DNA from: Bolinopsis microptera
Taxonomy: Eukaryota > Ctenophora > Tentaculata > Lobata > Bolinopsidae
DNA: 64,000 nt
Direction: 5' to 3'
Assembly (NCBI RefSeq): GCF_026151205.1
Contig: NC_087081.1
Coordinates: 496,001 to 560,000, forward strand
The translations under genes and the position numbers were made by a program. Positions 31,001-47,271 of this stretch are shown here, in pieces. The notes under the pieces were generated by a model. That model had not been told where the DNA came from and made no database searches. It saw only the letters and a list, made by a program, of their open reading frames with translations. The stretch's first letter is position 1. Every line of letters starts with the position of its first letter.

Positions 31001-34000
31001 ACAGAAGTATGGAGTTAGAGAGGGCGAGAAAGAGAAAGGGATATAAACTAAAGATATACAGAAGTATGGAGTTAGAGAGGGCGAGAAAGAGAAAGAGATA
31101 TAAACTAAAGATATACAGAAGTATGGAGTTAGAGAGGGCGAGAAAGAGAAAGAGATATAAACTAAAGATATACAGAAGTATGGAGTTAGAGAGGGCGAGA
31201 AAGAGAAAGAGATATAAACTAAAGATATACAGAAGTATGGAGTTAGAGAGGGCGAGAAAGAGAAAGAGATATAAACTAAAGATATACAGAAGTATGGAGT
31301 TAGAGAGGGCGAGAAAGAGAAAGAGATATAAACTAAAGATATACAGAAGTATGGAGTTAGAGGGAGAAAGAGGATATAAACTAAAGATATACAGAAGTAT
31401 GGAGTTAGAGAGGGCGAGAAAGAGAAAGAGATATAAACTAAAGATATACAGAAGTATGGAGTTAGAGAGGGCGAGAAAGAGAAAGAGATATAAACTAAAG
31501 ATATACAGAAGTATGGAGTTAGAGAGGGCGAGAAAGAGAAAGAGATATAAACTAAAGATATACAGAAGTATGGAGTTAGAGAGGGCGAGAAAGAGAAAGG
31601 GATATAAACTAAAGATATACAGAAGTATGGAGTTAGAGAGGGCGAGAAAGAGAAAGAGATATAAACTAAAGATATACAGAAGTATGGAGTTAGAGAGGGC
31701 GAGAAAGAGAAAGGGATATAAACTAAAGATATACAGAAGTATGGAGTTAGAGAGGGCGAGAAAGAGAAAGAGATATAAACTAAAGATATACAGAAGTATG
31801 GAGTTAGAGAGGGCGAGAAAGAGAAAGGGATATAAACTAAAGATATACAGAAGTATGGAGTTAGAGAGGGCGAGAAAGAGAAAGGGATATAAACTAAAGA
31901 TATACAGAAGTATGGAGTTAGAGAGGGCGAGAAAGAGAAAGAGATATAAACTAAAGATATACAGAAGTATGGAGTTAGAGAGGGCGAGAAAGAGAAAGAG
32001 ATATAAACTAAAGATATACAGAAGTATGGAGTTAGAGAGGGCGAGAAAGAGAAAGAGATATAAACTAAAGATATACAGAAGTATGGAGTTAGAGAGGGCG
32101 AGAAAGAGAAAGGGATATAAACTAAAGATATACAGAAGTATGGAGTTAGAGAGGGCGAGAAAGAGAAAGAGATATAAACTAAAGATATACAGAAGTATGG
32201 AGTTAGAGAGGGCGAGAAAGAGAAAGAGATATAAACTAAAGATATACAGAAGTATGGAGTTAGAGAGGGCGAGAAAGAGAAAGGGATATAAACTAAAGAT
32301 ATACAGAAGTATGGAGTTAGAGAGGGCGAGAAAGAGAAAGGGATATAAACTAAAGATATACAGAAGTATGGAGTTAGAGAGGGCGAGAAAGAGAAAGAGA
32401 TATAAACTAAAGATATACAGAAGTATGGAGTTAGAGAGGGCGAGAAAGAGAAAGGGATATAAACTAAAGATATACAGAAGTATGGAGTTAGAGAGGGCGA
32501 GAAAGAGAAAGAGATATAAACTAAAGATATACAGAAGTATGGAGTTAGAGAGGGCGAGAAAGAGAAAGGGATATAAACTAAAGATATACAGAAGTATGGA
32601 GTTAGAGAGGGCGAGAAAGAGAAAGGGATATAAACTAAAGATATACAGAAGTATGGAGTTAGAGAGGGCGAGAAAGAGAAAGGGATATAAACTAAAGATA
32701 TACAGAAGTATGGAGTTAGAGAGGGCGAGAAAGAGAAAGGGATATAAACTAAAGATATACAGAAGTATGGAGTTAGAGAGGGCGAGAAAGAGAAAGAGAT
32801 ATAAACTAAAGATATACAGAAGTATGGAGTTAGAGAGGGCGAGAAAGAGAAAGAGATATAAACTAAAGATATACAGAAGTATGGAGTTAGAGAGGGCGAG
32901 AAAGAGAAAGGGATATAAACTAAAGATATACAGAAGTATGGAGTTAGAGAGGGCGAGAAAGAGAAAGAGATATAAACTAAAGATATACAGAAGTATGGAG
33001 TTAGAGAGGGCGAGAAAGAGAAAGAGATATAAACTAAAGATATACAGAAGTATGGAGTTAGAGAGGGCGAGAAAGAGAAAGGGATATAAACTAAAGATAT
33101 ACAGAAGTATGGAGTTAGAGAGGGCGAGAAAGAGAAAGAGATATAAACTAAAGATATACAGAAGTATGGAGTTAGAGAGGGCGAGAAAGAGAAAGAGATA
33201 TAAACTAAAGATATACAGAAGTATGGAGTTAGAGAGGGCGAGAAAGAGAAAGAGATATAAACTAAAGATATACAGAAGTATGGAGTTAGAGAGGGTAGAA
33301 AGAGAAAGGGATATAAACTAAAGATATACAGAAGTATGGAGTTAGAGAGGGCGAGAAAGAGAAAGAGATATAAACTAAAGATATACAGAAGTATGGAGTT
33401 GGAGAGGGCGAGAAAGAGAAAGAGATATAAACTAAAGATATACAGAAGTATGGAGTTAGAGAGGGTAGAAAGAGAAAGAGATATAAACTAAAGATATACA
33501 GAAGTATGGAGTTAGAGAGGGCGAGAAAGAGAAAGAGATATAAACTAAAGATATACAGAAGTATGGAGTTAGAGAGGGCGAGAAAGAGAAAGGGGTATAA
33601 ACTAAAGATATACAGAAGTATGGAGTTAGAGAGGGCGAGAAAGAGAAAGAGATATAAACTAAAGATATACAGAAGTATGGAGTTAGAGAAAGGGATATAA
33701 ACTAAAGATATACAGAAGTATGGAGTTAGAGAGGGCGAGAAAGAGAAAGAGATATAAACTAAAGATATACAGAAGTATGGAGTTAGAGAGGGCGAGAAAG
33801 AGAAAGAGATATAAACTAAAGATATACAGAAGTATGGAGTTAGAGAGGGCGAGAAAGAGAAAGGGATATAAACTAAAGATATACAGAAGTATGGAGTTAG
33901 AGAGGGCGAGAAAGAGAAAGAGATATAAACTAAAGATATACAGAAGTATGGAGTTAGAGAGGGCGAGAAAGAGAAAGAGATATAAACTAAAGATATACAG

Positions 34001-34524
34001 AAGTATGGAGTTAGAGAGGGTAGAAAGAGAAAGGGATATAAACTAAAGATATACAGAAGTATGGAGTTAGAGAGGGTAGAAAGAGAAAGAGATATAAACT
34101 AAAGATATACAGAAGTATGGAGTTAGAGAGGGTAGAAAGAGAAAGGGATATAAACTAAAGATATACAGAAGTATGGAGTTAGAGAGGGCGAGAAAGAGAA
34201 AGAGATATAAACTAAAGATATACAGAAGTATGGAGTTAGAGAGGGCGAGAAAGAGAAAGAGATATAAACTAAAGATATACAGAAGTATGGAGTTAGAGAG
34301 GGCGAGAAAGAGAAAGAGATATAAACTAAAGAATTACAGAAGTATGGAGTTAGAGAAAGAGATATAAACTAAAGATATACAGAAGTATGGAGTTAGAGAG
34401 GGCGAGAAAGAGAAAGGGATATAAACTAAAGATATACAGAAGTATGGAGTTAGAGAGGGCGAGAAAGAGAAAGAGATATAAACTAAAGATATACAGAAGT
34501 ATGGAGTTAGAGAGGGCGAGAAAT
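25004..34524 (+). repeat. 57-bp minisatellite, ~9.5 kb main array
   Basis: About 165-170 units of a 57-bp repeat that is purine-rich on the plus strand, e.g. AGAAGTATGGAGTTAGAGAG then GGCGAGAAAGAGAAAG. Variants are an A/G switch (GAGATAT or GGGATAT), a GCGGGA form, a 56-bp form (GGGTAGAAAG) and a 43-bp form lacking 14 bp. Since 57 is a multiple of three, long frames arise (up to 903 codons at 30610-33321, peptide MELERARKRKRYKLKIYRS). The 56- and 43-bp units break them repeatedly, so I do not call a gene. Confidence 0.95.
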
Positions 34525-34863
34525 AACATAGGTATGCAGACGTAGGGAAGGGGAGGAGATATAGGAACCAGCCTTAGAGATAGCTCAGTTTATTGAAAAA
34601 TACAGATATTGTATCATTGTTAATTGTTATTGGTTATAAATCTAATGGGCCCCATGTTTACAGAGGCATGTTGAGGGGTTTATTTGTATTCTCACCTAAG
34701 TTATTCAATTTTATTTCAAAGATGCAATTTTACTACTGCAGATCAGCTAGAAGCGCAACGTTTAAAATCATGAACACGGAAGTGTATGTAATTTTCTGTC
34801 CAATATTTACAATTTTAGAGCCATCTGACGATTGACCATTCAGAATAGAACCTGGGTGAAGCT
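34525..34863. other. Unique DNA after the array
   Basis: AT-rich, with acceptor-like signals at TTTACAG (about 34661) and CTACTGCAG (34740). The latter could open a terminal exon for the tentative gene at 19230-19916. Otherwise nothing is recognised. Confidence 0.3.
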
Positions 34864-35058
34864 GATAGCTACAACGGAACCACAAGTGTACTCCTGATAG
34901 CTACAACGGAACCACAAGTGTACTCCTGATAGCTACAACGGAACCACAAGTGTACTCCTGATAGCTACAACGGAACCACAAGTGTACTCCTGATAGCTAC
35001 AACGGAACCACAAGTGTACTCCTGGCTGATAGCTACAACGGAACCACAAGTGTACTCC
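34864..35058 (+). repeat. 32-bp minisatellite, six units
   Basis: Units of GATAGCTACAACGGAACCAC AAGTGTACTCCT repeat six times with almost no change. The last unit is preceded by an extra GGCT. Confidence 0.9.
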
Positions 35059-35387
35059 TGGTTCAATAATGGCCTCAACTATCAGGCCGAGTTTATAAAG
35101 ATGCAACACTGGCAAATATTGTCGGGTTCAGGTCACTTTTCTTATTTATTTATCTTTTATATTTTTGTAATTTTTTTTCAATTTTCAACAAATTTACACA
35201 AATCATGCGAGGGGATTAGATAGTTAGATTCATAAATAGATTCTATTTTATGATTCTCCGAAATACATATATAATATATTATATTGATAATCAAGACGTA
35301 TCAAATTTTATTCTTCTTTCATCCAAGTTGAGACCGCTTACAAGCTAAAAGATTTGATTAAAATTGATTTATCATTATGTGATTCAG

Positions 35388-35509
35388 ACTACTACAAGTG
35401 CCCCGGACAAGGAGAGTGGTGCATCAGACGAGCTCACGTGTGCAATGGTTACGATGACTGTGTGGGGGGAGCTGATGAAACTGATGTGGAGTGTGGACAT
35501 ATTCGTTAG
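35388..35509 (+). CDS. LDLa module exon, ends at in-frame TAG
   Basis: After the acceptor GTGATTCAG the frame encodes YYKCPGQGEWCIRRAHVC, then NGYDDCVGGADETDVEC, which has the six Cys and acidic calcium-binding residues of an LDLa module, followed by GHIR and TAG. The start phase (two bases completing a codon, probably Asp) equals that of the exon at 17621, and the YYKCPG opening resembles the module at 18.2 kb, so it may be a relative or another part of the same gene. No partner exon is seen upstream. It could be a true last exon or a decayed one; a GTAAGA donor lies 80 bp further on in another frame. Confidence 0.5.
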
Positions 35510-37183
35510 CTGTGGTTTTGGCTGCGGCTTTTATGAGGCTGTGCGTTTGAAAACTATTTTGCGATTAATCTAAGATTTTCTGCTGGTAAGAAATGATTTT
35601 ACATCTTTTGTTTGAGATAACTTTGATAATTATGTCCAGGATTGATAAACATATTGTCAATATTTTCCGTTCCATGAAAATCATACGAGTAAGATAATAC
35701 TTTTTTGTGGATTTTAGAGACATGTTATGCTTTTAAGTTAATGATATTTCGCTGTCAAAATGCAGATTTGAAAGATTCATCATAGATTGCTTTGTGCTAT
35801 AGAAAAAGAACTTGATCGTTTTTCTTTGGTTTTGTGTGAGATTGCAATATCATCATTTAATTTCTAAAAAATATATGAATTAATTCATTTTGTTTGAAAA
35901 ATCAAGCTTGGATAAAGACGTTGAAAGCTTATCGCACCATCAATATGGACTTAAGAACTAAGTCATTAAAAATTAATTTGTTCACTAAAAGATTCTCCCA
36001 CGTGTTAAATAATCAGTGTAGTGTAAAATGCTTCATTCCATTGTTTTCTGATCACGTTTTAGAATAGGTTTTTGTTCATTGTTTATATTTCTCGTTCTAC
36101 ATTTTTGTTCTATAAAGTTGTATTAATTTGTGTCAACTCACCAAAATTGAAAGTCTTGACTCTTAGCTAAATTCGCAATACAAAGACGACTGAAGTGTTA
36201 ATCAAGAAAATCATTAATTCCATAAAACTCAAAGTTTTCAAACGCTCAATAGTGGGCTCAGAACCTTCCGAGACGGACTCTCCTTATATAACCGGGGCTC
36301 CCATGTAAAGTTCTAACCAAGTCAAAAGGAGCTCTTAATAAATAATTGAGTCATTTATCTGCTTAACTGGGAGAAGTGATTATTCCCTGCCTCCTGGTAC
36401 GTTTCTATTAATTGGTAGTCTTAGAAAGTATTCAACCAGACAAAGGCATTTCCAATCTAAAGCTGCAAGTTGTCTGTCTGAGGTCTGAGCATTGAGCCCC
36501 TTGATGACGTCATGTCACAAAGTTCACCAAACGGCCGGCGCGAACAGACAGACTTATTCTATAAGATCAAAGTAAATTTTGATAAATTGACCTTGACAGA
36601 AAGTCCATGCGCGCGATGTAGATGGATACAAAAAAGGCGGGGGGGAGGGGGCCTCTTAGTCTTACTCTTACCATTTCTAAATATGGATCAACTCGGGTGC
36701 AGAAATTAGCAATAGTTTTGAGGAACATCGGGTTCATTACTTCGGGGGAGAAGAACTGACGACGTTACCGATACTGTGGAGTGATTCGAAATCGCAGCAT
36801 TTTTACGGCGGACGGCCAAGAGGGCATACACCATTAATTGGCTTTGCAGATAAAAAGTCACATTTTCTACCATAACTTCAAAAGGAAGCATTTTAGGGTG
36901 TTTTACTATTCATATATAACTCATAATCATATATAAATGTGCTAGTAATTGCGGTTATTTTGCAGTCTTCCAAAAGTCTCTAGCATGTAGCACTAGCACA
37001 TTCCTATCGAAATTTTAGAAAAATCTTTAAATATGAAAAACGAGAAATGTGCCTAAAAAGATCAACTTAATCCAGAAATGAAAACTACTATCACAATGTG
37101 AAAGAAGCAGAGAATTTCACATACTTTAGCCTCAACCTCCACAAAGCAGATCTTGATGCCATGATGATGAACAGAAAACTCAT
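35510..37183. other. Intergenic AT-rich DNA
   Basis: No gene is recognised. Segment 36998-37055 (CGAAATTTTAGAAAAATC then ACGAGAAATGTGCC) recurs in diverged form at about 38655-38715, so fragments of an old repeat lie on both sides of the RTE-like insertion. Confidence 0.45.
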
Positions 37184-37194
37184 AGATATTAATA

Positions 37195-38173
37195 CTTACT
37201 TTTTTACTTTGGGCGATCCTCAATCGAAATCCCATTCACTGTCTGCCTCCACACGTCTCGATCGCACATAACAGTTCGAAGGTCGTCTAACTGGAGCCCA
37301 GTGTCACGAGCTACTACGTCCAGGAAGGTGAGTGGTCTCCTTCCACGGCCGGATTGGGCAAGTCGCCAGGGGAGGATAGTGGAGATAACTTGGTCAGAAG
37401 CTCTCATGCAATGCCCAGCGAATCTGGAACGCCTCGACGCAACCACTGAGGCAATAGATGGAAGGTTGCCATAGATCTGCTTGAGGGTTGGATGTTTCTT
37501 CCACGAGATGTTCTTGGCCTTCATTAAAAGACGGGTGTAGCATCCGTTGAGGCGCTTCTCAAGCTGCTTGTTTATGGTCCATGTCTCTGATCCATAGAGC
37601 AATACTGGTTCGACACAGGCTCTAAAGAACTTGACTTTCAGTTGTTCGGAAATGCCAGAGGACCAGACTTTTTGCAGTTTAATACAGGCTGACCAGGCCA
37701 TTCCTTTCCTTGTGTTGAAATCCTTTCTACTGTCCGCAATGAAAGAGCCGAGGTATTTAAAGTCATCAACCTGTTTAATCTGGCGGCCTGAGATGGAATG
37801 TAAGTCGACAGTGTCAGGGATGTTGATGGTCATGAACTCGGTCTTAGAAGCATTCATAGCAAGACCAACTTGTGCGGCTGCATTTTCAAGGTCTGTCAGC
37901 AGAAGTTGGACTTGCTCTATGGTGTCTGACATTAAGGCCAAATCATCAGCAAAGTCAAGGTCTGTGATTTTGACCGCAGGCACTCTTCGACTTTTCCTAG
38001 GCACGATGGTAAGACCGAATTCTTCACCCATGCAGCTTCTGAGGACATAGTCAAGGACGATGATGAAAAGAAAGGGTGCTAGAGTGTCCCCTTGGAGAAC
38101 TCCAATAAGTGTCCTAAAAAAGTCAGTAAGGCCGTCGATGGTCTGGACACGAGAGAACGATGAGTCATAAAGA
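37195..38173 (-). mobile_element. 5'-truncated RTE-like LINE with 11-bp TSD
   Basis: A minus-strand LINE fragment flanked by the duplication AGATATTAATA (37184-37194 and 38174-38184). It ends 3' in a short AAAGTAAAAAAGTAAG tail only a few bases after the stop codon, as is usual for RTE-like elements. The 5' end is lost inside RT. The tidy duplication marks it as a single insertion. Confidence 0.85.
37204..38173 (-). pseudogene. RTE-like reverse transcriptase, C-terminal fragment
   Basis: The frame is open from the 5' truncation point through the first Met at 38031. It includes GVLQGDTLAPFLFIIVLDYV (RT motif 4, upstream of the Met), DLDFADDLALMS (catalytic FADD), NASKTEFM, DDFKYLGS, and the C-terminal block LLYGSETWTINKQLEKRLNG to RGRRPLTFLDVVARDT found in RTE and related LINEs. 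The endonuclease and early RT motifs are missing. The frame is otherwise intact, so insertion was recent. Clade assignment rests on these blocks and the short 3' tail. Confidence 0.85.
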
Positions 38174-38359
38174 AGATATTAATATTATACAGAAAAAAGA
38201 GAAAACTTAAGGCACGAATCACATGTCTTAACTCTTAAGAGATTAAATCCCTCTAGCTCCTTACCTACCCTAGAACAAAAGTGAATCTGATGGCTTATGA
38301 AATTTGACAAAATATAAGCATGCCGATTCATGGAAGTGAGCGCAATAAGCTGTACAATG

Positions 38360-39490
38360 CGTTAAGAAAAACCCAAAATATTTCTTCAGCTATGCAAAAA
38401 GATTTTCTACGCTGAAATCAAATATTGGTCCGCTAAGGAGCACTAGCAGCTCCACAGGAACACTACATGACAACATGATGATAAGAAAATGGCGGAAATC
38501 CTTCAAGACCAATATTCTTCAGCATGTTTAGTGACCCTGACAACGAAAAAAAGACACAACCAGCAATATAAAATCACCCTCAGAAAACTTAACATCATTC
38601 AACTTCTGTAAAGAGGACCTCATAGTCATTACAGCTATTGTGTAATGATGAAATTCCTATCATGTATCAAAATTTTAGAAAAATCAGTAAATATTAAAAA
38701 CGAAAAATGTGCCTAAATTTGTTGTTTGGCTTTGAGGTCCAATAGATCTGAAGATGAATGAGTAAACACATTTTTGAGGGCATCAAAAACTGCGCCAGAA
38801 TTCAGAGAACAATTTGATGTCAATCATCAAATCAATCCGATCTTCCCTGACTGACTTTTTGTTAAAATAAGCCTGAAAAGGACAATTTTTGCTTTTTGAC
38901 TTTTAAAATGTATAACACACCAGCCTTTTAAGATACGATATCAAAATTTTACACACGCCTTGAAAATGAAATAGATGTGAATAAACAGCGAACAAAATTT
39001 CATCCCGATACCGCAAGAAATGATTAACTTATAGGCTATAGCCTCTGTAACCAGAAACAAATTGCGTTTTTCCGAAAATTCCACTCTAACCAGGAAATGC
39101 TCGATTACAAAAATAGGTATTCTCAAAATAATTTTTTTAAATGTGGAAACAGTGCGCTAGAAGTAGATGGTCACTGAACTGCCTATGAGGTCATTTGGGT
39201 TGGACGGCACAAACCACTGTTTTGGTGCATGCCCCTGATGATCATTTGGGAGAACTCCTTCAGAAATGGTCAAGTTCCTTCAGTCTATGACTATAAAGAA
39301 CAATATATCACACCAGTGTTTAAAAAAGGAAAAACAGACCCGGGAAATTATAGATAGAATTAGACCTGTCTCGTTAACTTCTCATATGATAAAAGTGTTT
39401 GAGAGAGTACTAAGAAAGAACATGGTAGAGCAATTGGAGTCGAATCACATATTCTCTAAGAATCAACACGGTTTCCGGAAAGGTATATTA
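38360..39490 (+). pseudogene. Decayed LINE polyprotein (CR1/Jockey-like)
   Basis: Pieces in several frames follow LINE order. KNPKYFFSYAKRF and SNIGPL (about 38370-38440), MAEILQDQYSS (about 38490-38520), FSMFSDPDNEKKTQPAI and SFNFCKEDLIVITAI (about 38520-38640) come first. Then NSFRNGQVPSVYDYKE with ITPVFKKGKTDPGNYR (about 39250-39345), and after a shift RPVSLTSHMIKVFERVLRKN and NQHGFRKG (about 39350-39485). These correspond to the linker and RT motifs 1-2 of CR1/Jockey-like LINEs. Multiple stops and frameshifts, and a non-matching segment near 38720-39150, show it is an old, broken copy. Confidence 0.6.
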
Positions 39491-41580
39491 AATTGCCTTG
39501 TACTGTACACCAATTTTTATTTTACATCGTAGACGTACTACTACTAGTACTATTCTGTATTCTAAGTTCAAAGTTGTAAAAGCCGCGTATTAGATAAAAT
39601 ATAACAAAATTAAATGTATAACAAGTATAACACTGTCACTAACACAAATCGCTCGTTAAAAGTTTGCAAAAGTTTGCATTTAAATTTTCGTTTCAATGAT
39701 CTTGGATAATAAACACAAACTAATTTTATTTGTTTTGCAATCATTTATGAATATGGGTCGTTCAGTGTTCACATGTTAAAAAATACGTCATCATTTATGT
39801 TGTAGGTTTATAATCTAAACGTGCGCCGAGTTGGACTCGTCGATACTCGATGGTCTTGAAACAAATATATTACAAGTATCACCCGTTATCATTTATGCTC
39901 CAAAAAGTGAAAACGTAATATATTAATATTCGAGCGTGCTAAATCACTTTACAGTCGATCTTCGAGATTTTTTTAAAAGGGCCACTTTCTGTAAACCCAT
40001 TTACACACATATAATGTATGACGTATGACTATGTAATATCCTAATCACTAATATGTATATCAATTTATACATATTAGTGATTAGGATATTACTTTATTAC
40101 TATTAGCTATTTTGTATATCTATCGCGTAGAAATTACACTGACGTAAACTTTTTCAGACCGGCCCCTCCCCCTAACTCTAAAATAGCTTTTGTAACATGT
40201 GAACGATCTATTAGAATTAGTATTAGAAGAGTTTTTAAGTCGCAACGTATACTCCTGCAGTTGCAGTTATATTAACTACAAGTACAAGAATTTAGAATTT
40301 AGATAGGTCAACTCTTTTGGCGAGCTGATTGATTAAAAGATATCTCATCTTGAGTTCATGTAGTGCCGATTCATTTTCCAAACTCGATGGAAGTTCTTGT
40401 GATTTACCGTCTGTTTCTGTGTGTTCCTGATTGAATTGATATGATTATGATCAGACATCAAAGTTTAACAAAAATTAGCCACTGAGAGAAACGCGAAAGA
40501 AAATTTTCTAAATGGTCACAAACATTAATATAAGTTATATATGTCAAAAAAATTGCAGTTAAAACTGTCAGTTCCATCACAAAGTATAATTATATCAAGA
40601 TGCGAGAGAAATAGTTGTATGAACGTCGATTTTGAACATGTGCACTTAATATAATTATATCGGAGAGAACTCCACCCTTCAATTAGATATTGCCATTGGC
40701 CTTTAATCGTAAAATGATAAACCAGTTAGTTATGGGATCAGCAAATAAAAATTATAAATGCCTCGCGTAATCCATAAGTATAATGTTGAACATAAGGATC
40801 AATTCTCACCGGATCAAAATGTTCTTCAAGGTCTTTATTATTTTCTAAACATAAATCGTAATCCAATTGTTCTTTCACCTTTGTTTTCCTCCCTAAACGC
40901 AATAACTATGAGTTAACAAATCTTATTATAATGATGATAATGATATGATATTGAGACTAATTGTAGTTATAAGATCTTTTCATGTGTCATTCATTTTGAT
41001 AACAGGGGCCGGGTTATATCATTGTATTAAGAATCAAGAATTGTATTTTTAAGTTTTAATAAAACGAACATTTTGGAAAAAATTATACTAACGATTCGTA
41101 TAGCCCTTGGACAAATGATACAAGGTATGAGCAGGAGCCATTATAATATTAAATGGAAAGAGCCAAGGTATTCCATTCCTGTACTCCTGGAAGATTAAGT
41201 TTTTTAGAATGGAATTAAAAATTGAACAACGTTTTGAGACCCAACATGAACAGTAAATAGATATAATTATAATCGACCATGTATGAGTAGATATTCATAC
41301 ATAGAATTAGATGGTATTGGGCTAAACTATAGATACAGCAACAACAACAGCATAAAAATTACTGGGCAGCGCTCAGCCTGTCATTCCGCTGAATCTCTAG
41401 TCGGGTCCCCAGGTAACATGATGAAGATGAAAGCAAGCTTCTAAATTCGGGATAGCCTGTGGCAGGCAACGCCCGATTCTAATGCTTCTACAGACCTACA
41501 CAAGTGCAAGTAAGTAGGTAAATATTTCATGCTAGGCATGTGGCACCCATTACACTGGTGTGCCCACCTACGAGTGGTAT
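39491..41580. other. Intergenic AT-rich DNA with one strong hairpin
   Basis: No gene is seen. The segment near 39820-39890 (GCCGAGTTGGAC then ACAAGTATCACCCGTTA) resembles 55415-55475 and is probably a shared dispersed repeat. Confidence 0.45.
40033..40092. repeat. Perfect 26-bp hairpin, 8-nt loop
   Basis: GTAATATCCTAATCACTAAT ATGTAT and its exact reverse complement are separated by ATCAATTT. No terminator role is expected in animal DNA. It may be a small inverted-repeat element or a structured RNA. Confidence 0.85.
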
Positions 41581-41581
41581 T

Positions 41582-41629
41582 GAAACGTCGCGCGCCTGAA
41601 ACGTCGCGCGCCTGAAACGTCGCGCGCCT
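41582..41629 (+). repeat. 16-bp tandem repeat, three units
   Basis: GAAACGTCGCGCGCCT is repeated three times without change, rich in CpG within an AT-rich area. Confidence 0.9.
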
Positions 41630-41689
41630 GAAAGCATGATAATGTCAGCCGCGCCGTAAGCTTTGATTAGGTTTCAGGTATCGCGTCCG

Positions 41690-42125
41690 CGGCAAACAGA
41701 AGATAAATCGGAAATTGTGGAACCAGATGATACGGTTTTTGAGGCATTTTGATACGGTCATTTTAGTCTGTTAAAGTAGTCTCAGAGTGCTGGAAATGGT
41801 TTCACGGTGTAGGGGGATGTGTTTACTAACTATTTTGACGTCAAAATTGTCGCCAGAGGCTCCCTGAGTCATGGAATGAACGGAATGAACAAAAGTGAAA
41901 TTTTTTCTAAAACTCGTCGGATTGCCCCAAAACAGGTCGGAATCGTTTGGTATTGACCCTTATAGTGTTCCTACAAAGTTTGGTGGCCCTAGCACTCCCA
42001 GAACGCCCACTAGAGACTTGATTCCATTTCCGTATCAGAAAGCTGGTTCGTGAGTATCCGATATTGATACGGTCATTTCAGTCTGTTAAAGGGGCTGCAG
42101 AGTGCTGGAGATGATTGTACGGTGT
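41690..42125. repeat. Dispersed repeat with internal duplication
   Basis: GATACGGTCATTT.AGTCTGTTAAAG and the following 60 bp occur at about 41750 and again at about 42066. The intervening GGAATGAACGGAATGAACAA segment with following bases also matches copies in the TFIIA intron near 50676 and 51010. Confidence 0.6.
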
Positions 42126-42414
42126 AGGGGAGTCTTATTAATTTTAAAGTTGCATTTGTCAAGAAATGCTCCAGCCATAGAACTTGATAGAGAAAGAGCA
42201 ATCGATTACTTTCTATATGTGAACTACACTATTTTGGGGATTAATAGAATAAAAGTTAATAAGATCGAATAAGTTTAGTTATTTTTGTTGTGCTAATTTA
42301 TTTGCATTCAGTAATTTCTCGTCAGTATTTATGTTTTATTATGATTGGTCTGTCCCGTTAACTTTTATTTAAAATTAAAATAAAGTTTTTTTTCCATACA
42401 TACCAACATTTTTT

Positions 42415-42560
42415 TGGGATTCTTGTTTTTAAGTCTGTTTTGTTTCTACCTAAATTGAGCCTAACTTATTTCTATTCAGGAGAGTTCTCTCACAGATGAT
42501 TTTTAATTCGAAGATTTCAAGAGCCTAAACTGTGTATGATTCGCCTCTCCAAACAAATCA
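42415..42560. repeat. Dispersed repeat, copy 1
   Basis: About 140 bp, including GATTTCAAGAGCCTAAACTG TGTATGATTCGCC, recurs in the same orientation at 54570-54715 with roughly 10 percent difference and small indels. Confidence 0.8.
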
Positions 42561-43494
42561 AAAATAATATACTATATAGTATATATACTTAGCTTTACGA
42601 CAATCTGTTGTAAAACAGGGGTTCCCCAGAAACCCCACTTCCCGATACTCCTGAAACTTAAAAAGTTTGTGCAGTCGATTTGGTAAACATCTAGACGCTC
42701 TGCAAAATTTCAGATCTCTAACTCAATTTTAACTAACATGGTTTTTAAGGCAAATGAATATGACGAGTTTGGCTTTTTTACCTAATTTTGTATAACATGC
42801 TGGCGCGTATTTTGGACAAATTTCTTAAAACCATAAAACCCTCCACATAACTATTATATATTCCTGTTGATCTTTGACATTGAATTATAATGTTTTGAAC
42901 TTAAAATATGCCTGCTGAACTACTTTCCGGTGAGTCTTAATGCCCTGAAAAACAGCAAAGCGGCGATATAATAGGTCTAGGGGGTAAATATTAAGTGAGT
43001 ACAGCAGGGTGTCAGACATTATTGGCGTGTTTGAAATTTTATGTGTATTTTATGATGAAATCAATTATATTTTTCTTTCGACGGGTCATAACTTTACTTC
43101 TGAATATCGAAAATTTACAAATTCAAAAACACTGCGTCTGTAGACAATCGTTCTGAACTTTTTCAGGATTTCAAAATTTTGTGTGTTGATGGTACCTCAA
43201 AACCCATAATTTAGGCCGTTATTTAAAGGGTCGATTTCACATACTCCCCCTGGTTAGATTTACGAAGGAGTAAGGGTTTTATGTGTATTTTTATTTTTTT
43301 TTTTGTGTGAATTTTTTCGGAAATTATTTTGTGTAACACTATGTAGATCTAAAGTGCACAGCTCTTCAGGAGATAGCGAAAATATCGAAAACTATAGATT
43401 TATACAAAAGCTCTCTTTCTCCTCTAAAAAATGACCAATAAAATATAGTCGGGCGGACCTCATCCCGGAATTCAGGGGAAGCAGCCCGAAGGCT
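42561..43494. other. Downstream flank of the TRPC-like gene
   Basis: AT-rich, no gene recognised. It should contain the 3' UTR of the minus-strand channel gene, but I see no clear polyadenylation signal on that strand. Confidence 0.4.

Positions 43495-47271
<3,777 letters not shown>

Noticed and set aside
41330..41580. Possible tRNA-derived SINE (segment with TAGTCGGGTCCCCAGGT)
   Set aside because: I could not identify convincing A and B boxes or a second copy in the window.
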